Numbered from the stretch's first letter, positions 18,554 through 27,016 are shown. The stretch is DNA of 64,000 bases from Campylobacter iguaniorum (GCF_000736415.1 NZ_CP009043.1:124001-188000); one strand, 5' to 3'. Translations and numbers: made by a program. Notes: a model not told the origin generated them from the sequence alone.

Positions 18554-18559
18554 ATTATA
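18554..18559 (-). promoter_or_regulatory. Candidate -10 element for the hyf operon
   Basis: Read on the minus strand this is TATAAT, about 32 bp upstream of the hyfA TTG start. I saw no convincing sigma-54 (GG/GC) element in this gap. The rest of 18560-18760 is AT-rich and also holds the plus-strand rmlA promoter. Confidence 0.4.
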
Positions 18560-18762
18560 TCATTTGGTTATTAAAATATAACTTGTTATGTGTAAATTCA
18601 AGTATTAATGAAAAAAAATTAATTTAAGTGTGTAGTTTTGAAACTTAATATTAAATTTAACATATAAAATTTTAGTTTGTGGTTTAATGGTTTTAAAAGA
18701 TATATATATATAATTTACGATTAACTATAAGCTAAATTATAAATCGCATAGTAAAGGAACAT

Positions 18763-19632
18763 ATGAAAGGCATAATACTAGCCGGTGGTAGTGGAACTAG
18801 GCTTTATCCCATTACAAAAAGCATATCAAAACAGCTTTTACCTATTTATGATAAGCCGATGATTTATTATCCACTTTCTGTTCTTATGCTTGCTGGAATT
18901 AATGATATTTTGATCATATCTACTCCATCTGATATACATAAATTTGAAGAACTCTTAGGTGATGGAAGAGACTGGGGAATAAAGCTCTCATATAAAGTAC
19001 AGCCATCTCCAGATGGTCTAGCACAAGCTTTTATACTTGGCGAAGAATTTATAGGCAATGATAATGTTTGCTTGATACTAGGTGACAATATATTTTATGG
19101 TCAAGGGTTTTCGAATATGCTTAAAAAATCTACATCTTTAAAAAGTGGTGCTATAGTATTTGGGTATCAAGTTAAAGATCCGGAGCGTTTTGGGGTTGTT
19201 GAGTTTGATGCAAATTTAAATGTAAAGAGCATAGAAGAAAAACCAACGGATCCAAAGTCAAATTTTGCAGTCACTGGGCTTTATTTTTATGATAACAGTG
19301 TAGTAGAAATAGCAAAAAATGTAAAACCATCTGCTCGTGGAGAACTAGAAATAACCTCTATAAATCAAGAATATCTGAAAAGAAAAAATCTAAAAGTAGA
19401 GCTTTTGGGACGCGGTTTTGCATGGCTTGATACTGGGACACATGAAAGTCTTGTAGAGGCTGGACAGTTTGTCCAAACTATCGAAAAAAGGCAAGGATAC
19501 AAAATAGCTTGTTTGGAAGAAATAGCCTATAATAATGGCTGGATAGATAAAAATAAGGTTCTTGAAATAGCAAAAATGTATTCAAAAAATGAATATGGAT
19601 CCTATTTATATGATTTGGTAAAACAAAAATGA
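18763..19632 (+). CDS. rmlA: Glucose-1-phosphate thymidylyltransferase RmlA
   Basis: The 289-residue enzyme joins dTTP and glucose-1-phosphate to give dTDP-glucose, the first step to dTDP-deoxysugars. The N-terminal nucleotide site [22 protein letters not shown] is complete. The later motif [18 protein letters not shown] is also typical. Length is normal for RmlA/RffH. The start ATG has an AAGGA site 6 nt upstream. It opens the plus-strand glycan cassette and overlaps rmlB by 4 nt. Confidence 0.96.
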   Translation: MKGIILAGGSGTRLYPITKSISKQLLPIYDKPMIYYPLSVLMLAGINDILIISTPSDIHKFEELLGDGRDWGIKLSYKVQPSPDGLAQAFILGEEFIGNDNVCLILGDNIFYGQGFSNMLKKSTSLKSGAIVFGYQVKDPERFGVVEFDANLNVKSIEEKPTDPKSNFAVTGLYFYDNSVVEIAKNVKPSARGELEITSINQEYLKRKNLKVELLGRGFAWLDTGTHESLVEAGQFVQTIEKRQGYKIACLEEIAYNNGWIDKNKVLEIAKMYSKNEYGSYLYDLVKQK

Positions 19633-20681
19633 CAAATAATCAAACAACTATCTTGTTAACTGGATGCGCTGGGTTTATCGGCTCAAATTTCGTACCATAT
19701 TTTTTAGATAAATATTCAAATTACAATATTATAAATTTAGACTTACTCACCTACGCTGGCAATCTAGATAATCTCAAAGAGTGTCAAAACAATCCAAGAT
19801 ATAAATTTATCAAAGGCGATATTTGCAATCGTGAATTAGTGGAATTTATATTTAATGAATACGATATAAGAGGTGTGATACATTTTGCTGCTGAAAGCCA
19901 CGTGGACAACTCTATCAAAAATCCAAATATTTTTATCCAAACAAATGTTTTAGGAACGCAAAATTTGCTAAATATAGCGTATAAACACTGGATGAATTCT
20001 CCATTTGAAACCAAAAATGGCTATGAAAATGCGAGATTTCATCACATATCTACTGATGAGGTTTACGGCTCACTTAGTGATAACCCAAATGAGCTTTTTA
20101 CAGAATTTACGCCTTACGCACCAAACTCTCCATACTCGGCAAGTAAAGCAAGTAGCGATATGATAGCAAGAGCATATCATGAAACTTATGGTTTGAATTT
20201 AGTTATAACAAACTGTTCAAACAACTACGGCCCAAAGCAACACGATGAAAAACTTATACCAACTATTATCAAAAATGCATTAGCCAAAAAGCCTATACCA
20301 ATATATGGTGATGGCAAAAATATCCGCGACTGGCTTTATGTACTGGATCATTGCAAGGGTATAGATTTAGTATTTCACAAAGCAAAAAGTGGAGAAACGT
20401 ACAATATAGGCGGCAAAAATGAGCGAACAAATTTGCAGATTGTAAATAAAATCTGTGAAATTTTAGATAATAAAGTGCCACTTAATGTGAACAATGATAA
20501 AATTAACTCCTATAAAGATCTTATAACATTTATCAAAGATCGTGCAGGACATGATAGAAGGTATGCTATAGACGCAAGAAAGCTAGAAAATGAGCTTGGA
20601 TGGATATCCGATGAAAGCTTCGAAAGCGGCATAGTCAAAACCGTAGAGTGGTATATGAGAAAGTATGAGATAGAACTGTGA
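19629..20681 (+). CDS. rmlB: dTDP-glucose 4,6-dehydratase RmlB
   Basis: The 350-residue short-chain dehydrogenase converts dTDP-glucose to dTDP-4-keto-6-deoxyglucose. The NAD site is [11 protein letters not shown] at the N-terminus. The catalytic set is visible as [11 protein letters not shown] (Thr-Asp-Glu) and YSASKASSD (Tyr and Lys). [13 protein letters not shown] and the C-terminal region also match. Its product is the branch point. No RmlC or RmlD follows, and the cassette instead ends in a 4-aminotransferase, so rhamnose is not the end product of this cluster. Confidence 0.96.
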   Translation: MTNNQTTILLTGCAGFIGSNFVPYFLDKYSNYNIINLDLLTYAGNLDNLKECQNNPRYKFIKGDICNRELVEFIFNEYDIRGVIHFAAESHVDNSIKNPNIFIQTNVLGTQNLLNIAYKHWMNSPFETKNGYENARFHHISTDEVYGSLSDNPNELFTEFTPYAPNSPYSASKASSDMIARAYHETYGLNLVITNCSNNYGPKQHDEKLIPTIIKNALAKKPIPIYGDGKNIRDWLYVLDHCKGIDLVFHKAKSGETYNIGGKNERTNLQIVNKICEILDNKVPLNVNNDKINSYKDLITFIKDRAGHDRRYAIDARKLENELGWISDESFESGIVKTVEWYMRKYEIEL

Positions 20682-20718
20682 GTTCATCAATAATACAATA
20701 ATTTTTAGAAGGTATAGA

Positions 20719-21657
20719 GTGCAAAATCCACATATTTCAATAGTAACTCCTGTATATGGATGTTGCAAAAGTTTGTACGATTTATATGAAAGATTAAATA
20801 AGACCTTATCAACGATTACAAATAATTTTGAAATAATTATGATTAATGATGCGAGCCCAGATAATGCGTGGGAGGTAATAAAATATTTGGCTAAAAAGGA
20901 TAGTAGAGTAAAGGGAATAAACTTATCTCGAAATTTTGGTCAGCATAAAGCAATAACGGCTGGGCTTAATTATGCACAAGGCTATTGGGTGGTAGTCATG
21001 GACTGCGATTTACAAGATCAGCCAGAAGAAATTATAAAGCTATACAATAAAGCTTTAGAGGGTTATGATATTGTTTTTGGAAGAAGAGCTAAAAGACAAG
21101 ACGGCTTTTTTAAAAAATTAAGCTCGAAAATTTTTTATAAGATTTATGATTATTTTACAGATAGCAAAACCGATAATACTATAGCAAATTTTAGTATTTT
21201 AAATCAAAAAGTAGTTAAAGAATTTAAAAAGCTTAAAGAACAAAATAGGTCTTATTATTTATTTATTAATTGGCTAGGATTTAAAAAAATAAATATTGAT
21301 ATTAAGCACTCAAAAAGAAAAGAAGGTAAAAGTTCTTATACTTTTAAAAAGCTTATGGATCTTGCAATAGATAGTATAGTAGCTCAGTCGAATAAACCAC
21401 TTAGACTATCTATTAAATTTGGATTTATCATTTCATTTTCTTCTTTTTTGTATGCCGTATGGTTATTTGTGGGTTATTTTATATTTTCTGTACCGGTAGA
21501 AGGATGGACAAGTATGATGGTTTCTCTTTATTTTATAAGTGGACTAATATTTGCAAATATGGGATTTTTAGGATTGTATATAGGTAAAATATTTGATGAA
21601 ACAAAAAATAGGCCAATATATGTAGTCAGCGAAACAACTTTTGAAGATAAAAATTAA
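20719..21657 (+). CDS. GT2 polyprenyl-phosphate glycosyltransferase (GtrB/ArnC-like)
   Basis: The 312-residue protein has an N-terminal GT-A domain starting ISIVTPVYGCCKSL, with the metal motif MDCDLQDQPEEI, and two C-terminal membrane helices (about residues 230-258 and 268-292). This is the layout of DPM1-like, GtrB and ArnC enzymes, which move a sugar from a nucleotide carrier to undecaprenyl phosphate on the inner face of the membrane. The start is a GTG with an AGAAGG site. In context the donor is probably the dTDP-amino sugar made by the flanking genes. That link is inferred. Confidence 0.82.
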   Translation: MQNPHISIVTPVYGCCKSLYDLYERLNKTLSTITNNFEIIMINDASPDNAWEVIKYLAKKDSRVKGINLSRNFGQHKAITAGLNYAQGYWVVVMDCDLQDQPEEIIKLYNKALEGYDIVFGRRAKRQDGFFKKLSSKIFYKIYDYFTDSKTDNTIANFSILNQKVVKEFKKLKEQNRSYYLFINWLGFKKINIDIKHSKRKEGKSSYTFKKLMDLAIDSIVAQSNKPLRLSIKFGFIISFSSFLYAVWLFVGYFIFSVPVEGWTSMMVSLYFISGLIFANMGFLGLYIGKIFDETKNRPIYVVSETTFEDKN

Positions 21658-22214
21658 TGGGATATTATACAGATAGCCAATTAAATGATATAGGTTTTAA
21701 ATATATTGGTAAAAATGTAAAAATCAGCGATAAGGCGTCTATTTATAATCCCGATCAAATAGAAATAGGAGATAATTCAAGAATAGATGATTTTTGTGTT
21801 ATTTCTGGAAAAATAAGAATATGCAAAAATGTTCATATAACACCAACTTGTTTGGTTGCAGGCGGAATAAAAGGAATAATATTTGAAGATTTTGTAACTA
21901 TTGCTTATGGTGTTAAGATATTTACACAATCTGATGATTATAGTGGTAAAACAATGTGCAATTCAACCATTCCCAAAAAATACAAAGAAGAAATTTTTAA
22001 AGAAGTTATATTAAAAAAGCATACTATTGTTGGGGCTGGCTCTATTATTATGCCTGGGGTAATTCTAGAAGAGGGTACTTCTGTTGGAGCAATGTCATTA
22101 GTATTAAAATCTACTAAACCTTGGGGTATTTATTTTGGGAGTCCCGCAAGAAGATTTAAGGATAGAAAAAAAGATCTATTAAACTTAGAAAAAATATATT
22201 TGGAAATTGGTTGA
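21657..22214 (+). CDS. Hexapeptide-repeat acyltransferase
   Basis: The 185-residue protein shows left-handed beta-helix repeats from about residue 18 (ISDKASIYNPDQIEIGDNSRIDD) to residue 160, ending in WGIYFGSPARRFKDR, a typical end of sugar acetyltransferases. The start codon overlaps the stop of the glycosyltransferase. It probably acetylates the 4-amino group of the sugar or a hydroxyl. VioB/WbbJ-like enzymes are the nearest families I can name, but substrate is not visible. The DNA is AT-richer than the flanking core genes. Confidence 0.72.
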   Translation: MGYYTDSQLNDIGFKYIGKNVKISDKASIYNPDQIEIGDNSRIDDFCVISGKIRICKNVHITPTCLVAGGIKGIIFEDFVTIAYGVKIFTQSDDYSGKTMCNSTIPKKYKEEIFKEVILKKHTIVGAGSIIMPGVILEEGTSVGAMSLVLKSTKPWGIYFGSPARRFKDRKKDLLNLEKIYLEIG

Positions 22215-22263
22215 GCTATGAGTAAAATAGCATGAGATTTATAAAATTTTTTTAAGGGTCAAA

Positions 22264-22806
22264 ATGGTTTTATTTATTAAAAAGTATTTTTTTAAACAAG
22301 CATTCCTATGTTATTCATATTTTTTACATATTATGTTTTTTATTATGGATATGATGCCGTTTTTTATAAGAGATATATTTTTTAAATTTAGTTTCAAAAA
22401 GTATGGTCAAAGTGTAATAATTGATTACAAAACATTTTTTAGATATATGAATAAAATACAAATAGGTAATTTTGTTAGCATAAATAGGGGTTGTGAGTTT
22501 TATACATCAGCTGATAATGGTGGATCAATTATAGACATTAAAGATCATGTTATATTTTCCCCAAATGTAAAAATTTATAGTGCAGGTCATGATTATAAAT
22601 ATTTAGATTTGCCAGATACATCGGGAGATATAATTATAAAAGAGCATGTTTGGATAGGTGCAAACAGTATAGTTTTACAGGGTGTCACTATTGGAGAATA
22701 TAGTATAATATCTGCAAATAGTATTGTTACAAAAGATGTTGAACCATATAGCATAGTATCCGGAATTCCGGCAAGGGTTAGAAAACAAAGGGTACTTTAT
22801 GGGTAA
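22264..22806 (+). CDS. Second hexapeptide-repeat acetyltransferase (maltose/galactoside acetyltransferase-like)
   Basis: The 180-residue protein has a hydrophobic N-terminal segment of about 35 residues (possibly a membrane anchor). Left-handed beta-helix repeats follow, closing with VWIGANSIVLQGVTIGEYSIISANSIV and SIVSGIPARV, the common C-terminal signature of the family. The conserved His in the acetyl-CoA site fits AGHDY at about residue 115. Its end overlaps the next gene by 8 nt. Likely O-acetylation of a glycan; acceptor unknown. Confidence 0.75.
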   Translation: MVLFIKKYFFKQAFLCYSYFLHIMFFIMDMMPFFIRDIFFKFSFKKYGQSVIIDYKTFFRYMNKIQIGNFVSINRGCEFYTSADNGGSIIDIKDHVIFSPNVKIYSAGHDYKYLDLPDTSGDIIIKEHVWIGANSIVLQGVTIGEYSIISANSIVTKDVEPYSIVSGIPARVRKQRVLYG

Positions 22807-23155
22807 AATTTTATTTTTTTCGCTTTTATATGCGTTTTTTAATGTTTTTGGAGCAGCATTAATAAAAAATAAATTATTAGAAAAAACTATTGGTAATTTT
22901 AAAGATTTCATATATTTTTTGTTTGATTTAAAAATATTTTTAGCAATATTTTTAATTTTTATTTCCATGTTTTTTTCAATAAAAGCATTATCTGTAGATA
23001 AGTTTTCTTTTGTTATACCTATTTTAACTGGTATAAATTTTTTAGTTACATTGGCTGTTGGTCATGTATTTTTTAAAGATGAACTAGCTTTATCTGGATA
23101 TATGGGAATTATATTAATTTTAATAGGAATTTATCTGTTAGGAGTTGGAAAATAG
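22799..23155 (+). CDS. Small multidrug-resistance/DMT-type membrane protein (ArnE/F-like)
   Basis: The 118-residue protein has four predicted membrane helices and ends in GIILILIGIYLLGVGK, like EmrE and the ArnE/ArnF flippase halves. It overlaps the acetyltransferase upstream and shares one base with the aminotransferase start downstream, so it belongs to the cassette. Beside a polyprenyl-phosphate GT2, the natural reading is a flippase for the lipid-linked sugar, possibly as a homodimer. A drug exporter is possible but less likely in this context. Confidence 0.65.
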   Translation: MGKILFFSLLYAFFNVFGAALIKNKLLEKTIGNFKDFIYFLFDLKIFLAIFLIFISMFFSIKALSVDKFSFVIPILTGINFLVTLAVGHVFFKDELALSGYMGIILILIGIYLLGVGK

Positions 23156-24282
23156 TGATACCATTTAATAAGCCGCCTTACACTGGCAATGAAGAAAAAT
23201 ATGTTTTAGAATCTATGAAAAGTGATAAGATTTCAGGTGATGGAGAATTCACAAAGAGATGTCACAAATTGCTTGAAGAAAGATTAAAATGTAAAAAAGT
23301 ACTTTTAACACCTTCTTGCACCCATGCTCTTGAAATGGCAGCGATTTTGCTTGACATAAAAGAAGGTGATGAGGTTATAATGCCATCATTCACATTTGTT
23401 AGTACAGCAGATGCATTTGTTTTTCGTGGCGCTAAGATAATTTTTGTTGATATTCGTCCTGATACTATGAATATCGATGAAAATAAAATAGAAGAAGCCA
23501 TAACTAGTAAAACAAAAGCTATAGTACCAGTCCATTATGCCGGAGTTTCTTGCGAAATGGATACCATTATGAAAATAGCAAAAAAATATAATCTTTTTGT
23601 GGTTGAAGATGCGGCACAAGGCATGATGAGTAGCTATAAAGGAAAGGCACTTGGTACTATAGGACATTTAGGAGCTTATAGCTTTCATGAAACAAAGAAC
23701 TATACAAGTGCGGGTGAGGGCGGACTTCTTTTGGTAAATGATGATAGATTTATCCAAAGAGCAGAAATAATAAGAGAAAAAGGAACGAACAGAAGCCAAT
23801 TTTTTCGAGGAATGGTAGATAAATACTCTTGGGTGGATATAGGAAGTAGTTATCTTTTAAATGATATAAGCGCCGCATATCTTTGGGGAAATTTAGAAAA
23901 AGCTGATGAGATAAACCAAGATAGATTAACTGCATGGCAAAAGTATTATGATGGATTAAAGGCTTTAGAGGATAAAGGTTTAGTAGAACTTCCGAAAATT
24001 CCAAATGAATGCGTTCAAAATGCTCATATGTTTTATTTGAAGGTAAAAAACTTAGAAGAAAGAACTGTTTTAATAGATTATTTAAAAAATAACGGAATAA
24101 ATGCAGTATTTCATTATATTCCACTACATACCTCGGTGGCTGGATTAAAATTTGGTAGATTTAGTGGAATAGAAACATATACTACTAGAGAAAGCGAAAG
24201 ATTGATTAGATTGCCTATGTATTATAGGTTAGATGATGTAGATATAAATAAAATTTTAGGAGTGATTAGCGAGTTTTTTTGA
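23155..24282 (+). CDS. rffA: dTDP-4-amino-4,6-dideoxygalactose transaminase (WecE/RffA-like)
   Basis: The 375-residue PLP enzyme of the DegT/DnrJ/EryC1 family matches E. coli WecE closely along its whole length as I recall it. Shared stretches include KVLLTPSCTHALEMAAILLDI, EGDEVIMPSFTFVSTADAFV, FHETKNYTSAGEGG (with the PLP Lys) and EIIREKGTNRSQFFRG. It would convert dTDP-4-keto-6-deoxyglucose to dTDP-Fuc4N. The start is GTG, sharing one base with the previous stop. It closes the cassette; the stop codon is already inside the left arm of a long terminator hairpin. Confidence 0.9.
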   Translation: MIPFNKPPYTGNEEKYVLESMKSDKISGDGEFTKRCHKLLEERLKCKKVLLTPSCTHALEMAAILLDIKEGDEVIMPSFTFVSTADAFVFRGAKIIFVDIRPDTMNIDENKIEEAITSKTKAIVPVHYAGVSCEMDTIMKIAKKYNLFVVEDAAQGMMSSYKGKALGTIGHLGAYSFHETKNYTSAGEGGLLLVNDDRFIQRAEIIREKGTNRSQFFRGMVDKYSWVDIGSSYLLNDISAAYLWGNLEKADEINQDRLTAWQKYYDGLKALEDKGLVELPKIPNECVQNAHMFYLKVKNLEERTVLIDYLKNNGINAVFHYIPLHTSVAGLKFGRFSGIETYTTRESERLIRLPMYYRLDDVDINKILGVISEFF

Positions 24283-24371
24283 GAGTGTAAATTTAACTGT
24301 GTAAATCCTTTTTATAAATTTTAACCTATTTAGGTTTTAAAAAGGATTTACACAGTTAAATTTACACTCTC
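24281..24371 (+). terminator. 33-bp perfect inverted repeat closing the glycan cassette
   Basis: Arms 24281-24313 and 24339-24371 are perfect inverted copies. A further 6-bp stem (AACCTA/TAGGTT) lies in the loop. The left arm begins inside the rffA stop codon. AGTTTTTT follows the right arm, giving a plus-strand U-run, so it can end transcription. The stem is far longer than a normal terminator. Confidence 0.8.
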
Positions 24372-24654
24372 AGTTTTTTAGAAAATAATAATTTTTTGTA
24401 CTTGTTTGTTAAAGATTTGCGTTTAAGTTAATGGTTGGAAAATATTAAATAATATAGTATTTTCGTTACTTTCTTGGTAATTTACATAGTTTTACAATAA
24501 GTAATTTTGGTTATATTTGATGTACTAGATACCTTAAAATGGTTGTATTTTCATAATTTTTTATTTCCTAGCTCTACTGCCAAATGTAAGAATAGCTTTA
24601 ACTAATTTTTTATTTATCTTTATTTTTGTGCCATGATTTTTAACTTGATAATAA
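24372..24654. other. AT-rich gap between the terminator and tRNA-Ser
   Basis: I see no open frame with a ribosome site, no repeat and no hairpin of note here. It separates the glycan cassette from the tRNA gene that reads toward it. Confidence 0.6.
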
Positions 24655-24742
24655 TGGCGGACAGAGAGGGATTTGAACCCTCGAAGGCTTGCACCTTACA
24701 CGCGTTCCAGGCGTGCTCCTTCAACCACTCGGACATCTGCCC
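24655..24742 (-). tRNA. tRNA-Ser (anticodon GGA)
   Basis: Read on the minus strand, an 88-nt class II tRNA folds fully. Acceptor GGGCAGA pairs with TCTGTCC (one G-U), then discriminator G and an encoded CCA. The anticodon loop holds GGA, the long variable arm is typical of serine tRNA, and the T-loop is TTCAAAT. A -10 box (TATAAT) lies about 12 bp upstream. Confidence 0.95.
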
Positions 24743-24753
24743 ATAAAAATGAT

Positions 24754-24759
24754 ATTATA
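24754..24759 (-). promoter_or_regulatory. -10 element for tRNA-Ser
   Basis: This is TATAAT on the minus strand, placed so that transcription would start a few bases before the tRNA 5' end at 24742. Confidence 0.55.
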
Positions 24760-24784
24760 TAAAATTTAGGCTTAAATTTGAAAA

Positions 24785-24810
24785 AGAATCGCCCACCAAA
24801 TAAGGTGAGC
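24785..24810 (-). terminator. Hairpin with T-run on the minus strand, upstream of tRNA-Ser
   Basis: On the minus strand CGCTCACC and GGTGGGCG pair (one mismatch) around a 6-nt loop, followed by ATTCTTTTTC. It would stop minus-strand transcripts arising from the small element at 24814-24995 before they enter the tRNA promoter. Confidence 0.55.
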
Positions 24811-24813
24811 GCT

Positions 24814-24995
24814 TACAAAAAGGAGGTTATTTGTTTAGGAATTAGAATTATATTCCATATTTTTTAACATCAAATTAATATAATATGAAAATTATAATTT
24901 AAAATACTAATAATTATCTATTAACTCACGATTAAATGCCAATTTATTAAAAGGTAGTAAACTCACAAAGTCAAACAAAGAAACTCCTTTTTGTA
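24814..24995. repeat. 182-bp element with imperfect terminal inverted repeats (MITE-like candidate)
   Basis: The ends 24814-24836 and 24973-24995 are inverted copies matching at 21 of 23 positions, starting TACAAAAAGGAG. The inside is AT-rich and holds no gene I recognise. Each end carries an SD-like AAAAAGGAG followed by TTG; the right-hand one, on the minus strand, opens a 23-codon frame (LFDFVSLLPFNKLAF..., TTG start), and the left-hand one reaches a stop after four codons. Each terminus begins with TA, as expected for insertion at a TA dinucleotide. No transposase is present. A structured RNA is the main alternative. Confidence 0.45.
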
Positions 24996-25003
24996 TTTAC
25001 TGT

Positions 25004-25030
25004 GCATCTCCTTTTGGGGATGCATTTTTT
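25004..25030 (+). terminator. Hairpin terminator upstream of moaC
   Basis: GCATCTCC and GGGGATGC form an 8-bp stem (one G-U) around TTTT, followed by ATTTTTT. It faces the plus strand, so some plus-strand transcript from the 24.74-25.0 kb gap may end here. No plus-strand gene is visible before it. Confidence 0.65.
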
Positions 25031-25043
25031 ATCTTACTTCTGC

Positions 25044-25049
25044 TATAAT
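25044..25049 (+). promoter_or_regulatory. -10 element of the moaC promoter
   Basis: TATAAT lies 17 bp before the moaC ATG, implying a very short 5' leader of about 10 nt with the AAAAAAGG ribosome site inside it. Confidence 0.6.
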
Positions 25050-25066
25050 TATAAAAAAGGATAATC

Positions 25067-25543
25067 ATGCTAACACATTTAAACGAACAAAATCTCCCTA
25101 GAATGGTCGATGTCGGAGACAAAAATATAACAAGAAGAATTGCTGTAGCAAGTGGCGAGATAAAAATGAGTGGTCAAGCTTACGACGCTATCAAATCAAA
25201 CACCGGCAAAAAAGGCCCAGTACTTCAAACAGCAGTAATCGCAGCAGTTATGGGCGCTAAAAAAACAAGCGACTTAATCCCGATGTGTCATCCTTTGCCG
25301 ATAACTTCAGTAAATATTGACGTGGAAGATCTACCAAATTTGCCAGGATTTAAGATCATTGCTACAGTCATTACTGATGGCAAAACTGGAGTCGAGATGG
25401 AAGCCTTAACAAGCGTAAGCGCGGGACTTCTAACCATATATGATATGATAAAAGCCATAGACAAATCAATGCAGATCTCAAACATCGCTCTTGAGAGCAA
25501 AAGTGGTGGGAAAAGCGGGGATTATAGGAGAAAAGATGCCTAA
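25067..25543 (+). CDS. moaC: Cyclic pyranopterin monophosphate synthase MoaC
   Basis: The 158-residue enzyme acts in the first stage of molybdenum cofactor synthesis, turning the MoaA product into cyclic pyranopterin phosphate. Hallmarks are MCHPLPI in the middle and [12 protein letters not shown] near residue 105, with active-site Lys in DMIKAIDK. Full length. It is followed by a DUF493 gene overlapping its stop by 8 nt, an order also seen in C. jejuni. Confidence 0.96.
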   Translation: MLTHLNEQNLPRMVDVGDKNITRRIAVASGEIKMSGQAYDAIKSNTGKKGPVLQTAVIAAVMGAKKTSDLIPMCHPLPITSVNIDVEDLPNLPGFKIIATVITDGKTGVEMEALTSVSAGLLTIYDMIKAIDKSMQISNIALESKSGGKSGDYRRKDA

Positions 25544-25799
25544 CGTTTGCGATTTCAACAAAAAACCAGATATTTCATATCCAAATTTTTGGGAATACAA
25601 AATAATAATAGATAAAGATACTGATGAAAAAGTGCTAGTCCAAAACTGCGTCGGCGATAGAAAACACAAGCTAAATTTCTCAAAAAATAGCCAAAATGGT
25701 AAATTTAAAAGCTTTAATCTAGCTGTTTTGGTAAATAGCGATGAAGAGCGTTTGGAGCTTTTTAGCTTGCTTAGAACAAAATGTAAATTTGTATTATAG
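25536..25799 (+). CDS. DUF493 family protein (YbeD-like)
   Basis: The 87-residue protein (from the ATG at 25536, preceded by AGGAGA) matches the DUF493/YbeD group: an ACT-like alpha/beta fold found in HP0495 of Helicobacter and, in E. coli, next to lipoate genes. Features include [13 protein letters not shown] near the N-terminus. An in-frame start 15 codons upstream lies inside moaC and lacks a ribosome site. Function is not established. Cotranscription with moaC is likely. Confidence 0.8.
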   Translation: MPNVCDFNKKPDISYPNFWEYKIIIDKDTDEKVLVQNCVGDRKHKLNFSKNSQNGKFKSFNLAVLVNSDEERLELFSLLRTKCKFVL

Positions 25800-25808
25800 G
25801 AGCGATTT

Positions 25809-26972
25809 ATGAATATATTTAACGAAAATTTGAGCGAAGATGAGTTTATAAAACTCCTAAAAGAAGAGAGTTTTAAACGTCTAAAAGAAAAACTTGGTGG
25901 CGTAAGCGACGATGAAAAGATAAATTTATCCAAAGATTATTTTGATGAAATTTGTGTTTGTTTATCGCAAAATGGCAAACTAACTAGCAATGCTATAAGT
26001 GCGCTTAGCGAGTCATTTAACAAAGCCATTACTTATGACGCTGAGCAGTATTTATACAAAATAATGTACGAAAGGGATAGGCTCAAAAAGCAAATCTCAT
26101 CTCAAAAAGATCAAATCAAATCTCTTATGATGCTAAACTGCAAGGTGCTTGAAGAGTATATTTGTTCTAGCAACTTTGAGAATAAAGAAGATCTATCAAA
26201 AGTCCTAAAAGATAAGCTTTTAGATGATCTTGAGATGCTTGGAATTCTCAAAGAAACAACAGAATCAGCGTTTTTAACCACTATAGAAATGGGAAATGAT
26301 GTAGAAGATACGATCAAAGAGATAGCAAAAAACATAGTTTATCTAGCTATAAATGAGGGCGAGCTTACAAAGAGTCGCTTTATGGATATAGCTTTGGTGG
26401 TCGTAGAAACTGCTGCAAATCTGGCAAATGAGAGTAAAATTTATGCTAAAGAAATAGTGCGTGGAGCGATAAATGGCAGCAATGACGGCATCACAAAGGC
26501 TATAGAAAAATACAAAGATGAGCTTAAATTTGCCCCAGATGAGATATGCGAAAATCTAAGCCTTAGCATAAAAGAGCTAACTAAGATAGAAGATGATTTT
26601 GTCGGTATCTTGAAGAGTATAGCCAACCAAAACGCAGAGCCGGCTTCTGAGATTATCTTAGAAATAGTAGGCGATGAATACGACTCATATTCGGCGAAGC
26701 TAAAGAGGATTTCGGCTGAAGCAAGGGCTCAAATCTTTGAAAAAATAGAAGAACTAAGCCAAAAAAGCTTTAAATTTGGCGATGTGAATTTAGACGAAAA
26801 GATAGTAAATCTCAAAAAAGAGATAGTAGAACTAGAGAAAAAAGCTGGTGAAAAACTAGCCCAAATGAAAAACTCACAGACGTTTGAAAACGCCAAAGAA
26901 CAAGCTAAAAAGCTTGGCGATAGAGTTTATGAAGCTGCTAAAAATCTCATCGATAATACAAAAAAGAGCTAA
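25809..26972 (+). CDS. Uncharacterised helical protein
   Basis: The 387-residue acidic protein is almost wholly helical and has no signal peptide or membrane segment. Residues about 75-110 and 315-380 look like coiled coil (for example KIVNLKKEIVELEKKAGEKLAQM). The C-terminal segment NAKEQAKKLGDRVYEAAKNLID has an amphipathic repeat like membrane- or DNA-associated helices. It follows the DUF493 gene by 9 bp in the same operon, as a similar gene does after moaC in C. jejuni. I do not recognise a function. Confidence 0.75.
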   Translation: MNIFNENLSEDEFIKLLKEESFKRLKEKLGGVSDDEKINLSKDYFDEICVCLSQNGKLTSNAISALSESFNKAITYDAEQYLYKIMYERDRLKKQISSQKDQIKSLMMLNCKVLEEYICSSNFENKEDLSKVLKDKLLDDLEMLGILKETTESAFLTTIEMGNDVEDTIKEIAKNIVYLAINEGELTKSRFMDIALVVVETAANLANESKIYAKEIVRGAINGSNDGITKAIEKYKDELKFAPDEICENLSLSIKELTKIEDDFVGILKSIANQNAEPASEIILEIVGDEYDSYSAKLKRISAEARAQIFEKIEELSQKSFKFGDVNLDEKIVNLKKEIVELEKKAGEKLAQMKNSQTFENAKEQAKKLGDRVYEAAKNLIDNTKKS

Positions 26973-26990
26973 ATTTATACTTTAGTTTTT

Positions 26991-27016
26991 GAATGGTGGT
27001 AGGAATATCGCCATTC
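26991..27016 (+). terminator. Weak hairpin after the moaC operon
   Basis: GAATGGTG and CGCCATTC pair (one G-U) around a 10-nt loop 19 bp after the stop codon. No U-run follows, so it may stabilise a 3' end rather than terminate alone. Confidence 0.35.

Noticed and set aside
24743-25030. 6S RNA or another known structural RNA
   Set aside because: The pairing pattern (two distant arms with an AT-rich loop of 158 nt) does not fit the 6S bubble structure or any RNA I know.
24981-25066. A molybdenum-cofactor riboswitch before moaC
   Set aside because: The likely transcript start leaves a leader of about 10 nt, too short for a riboswitch.
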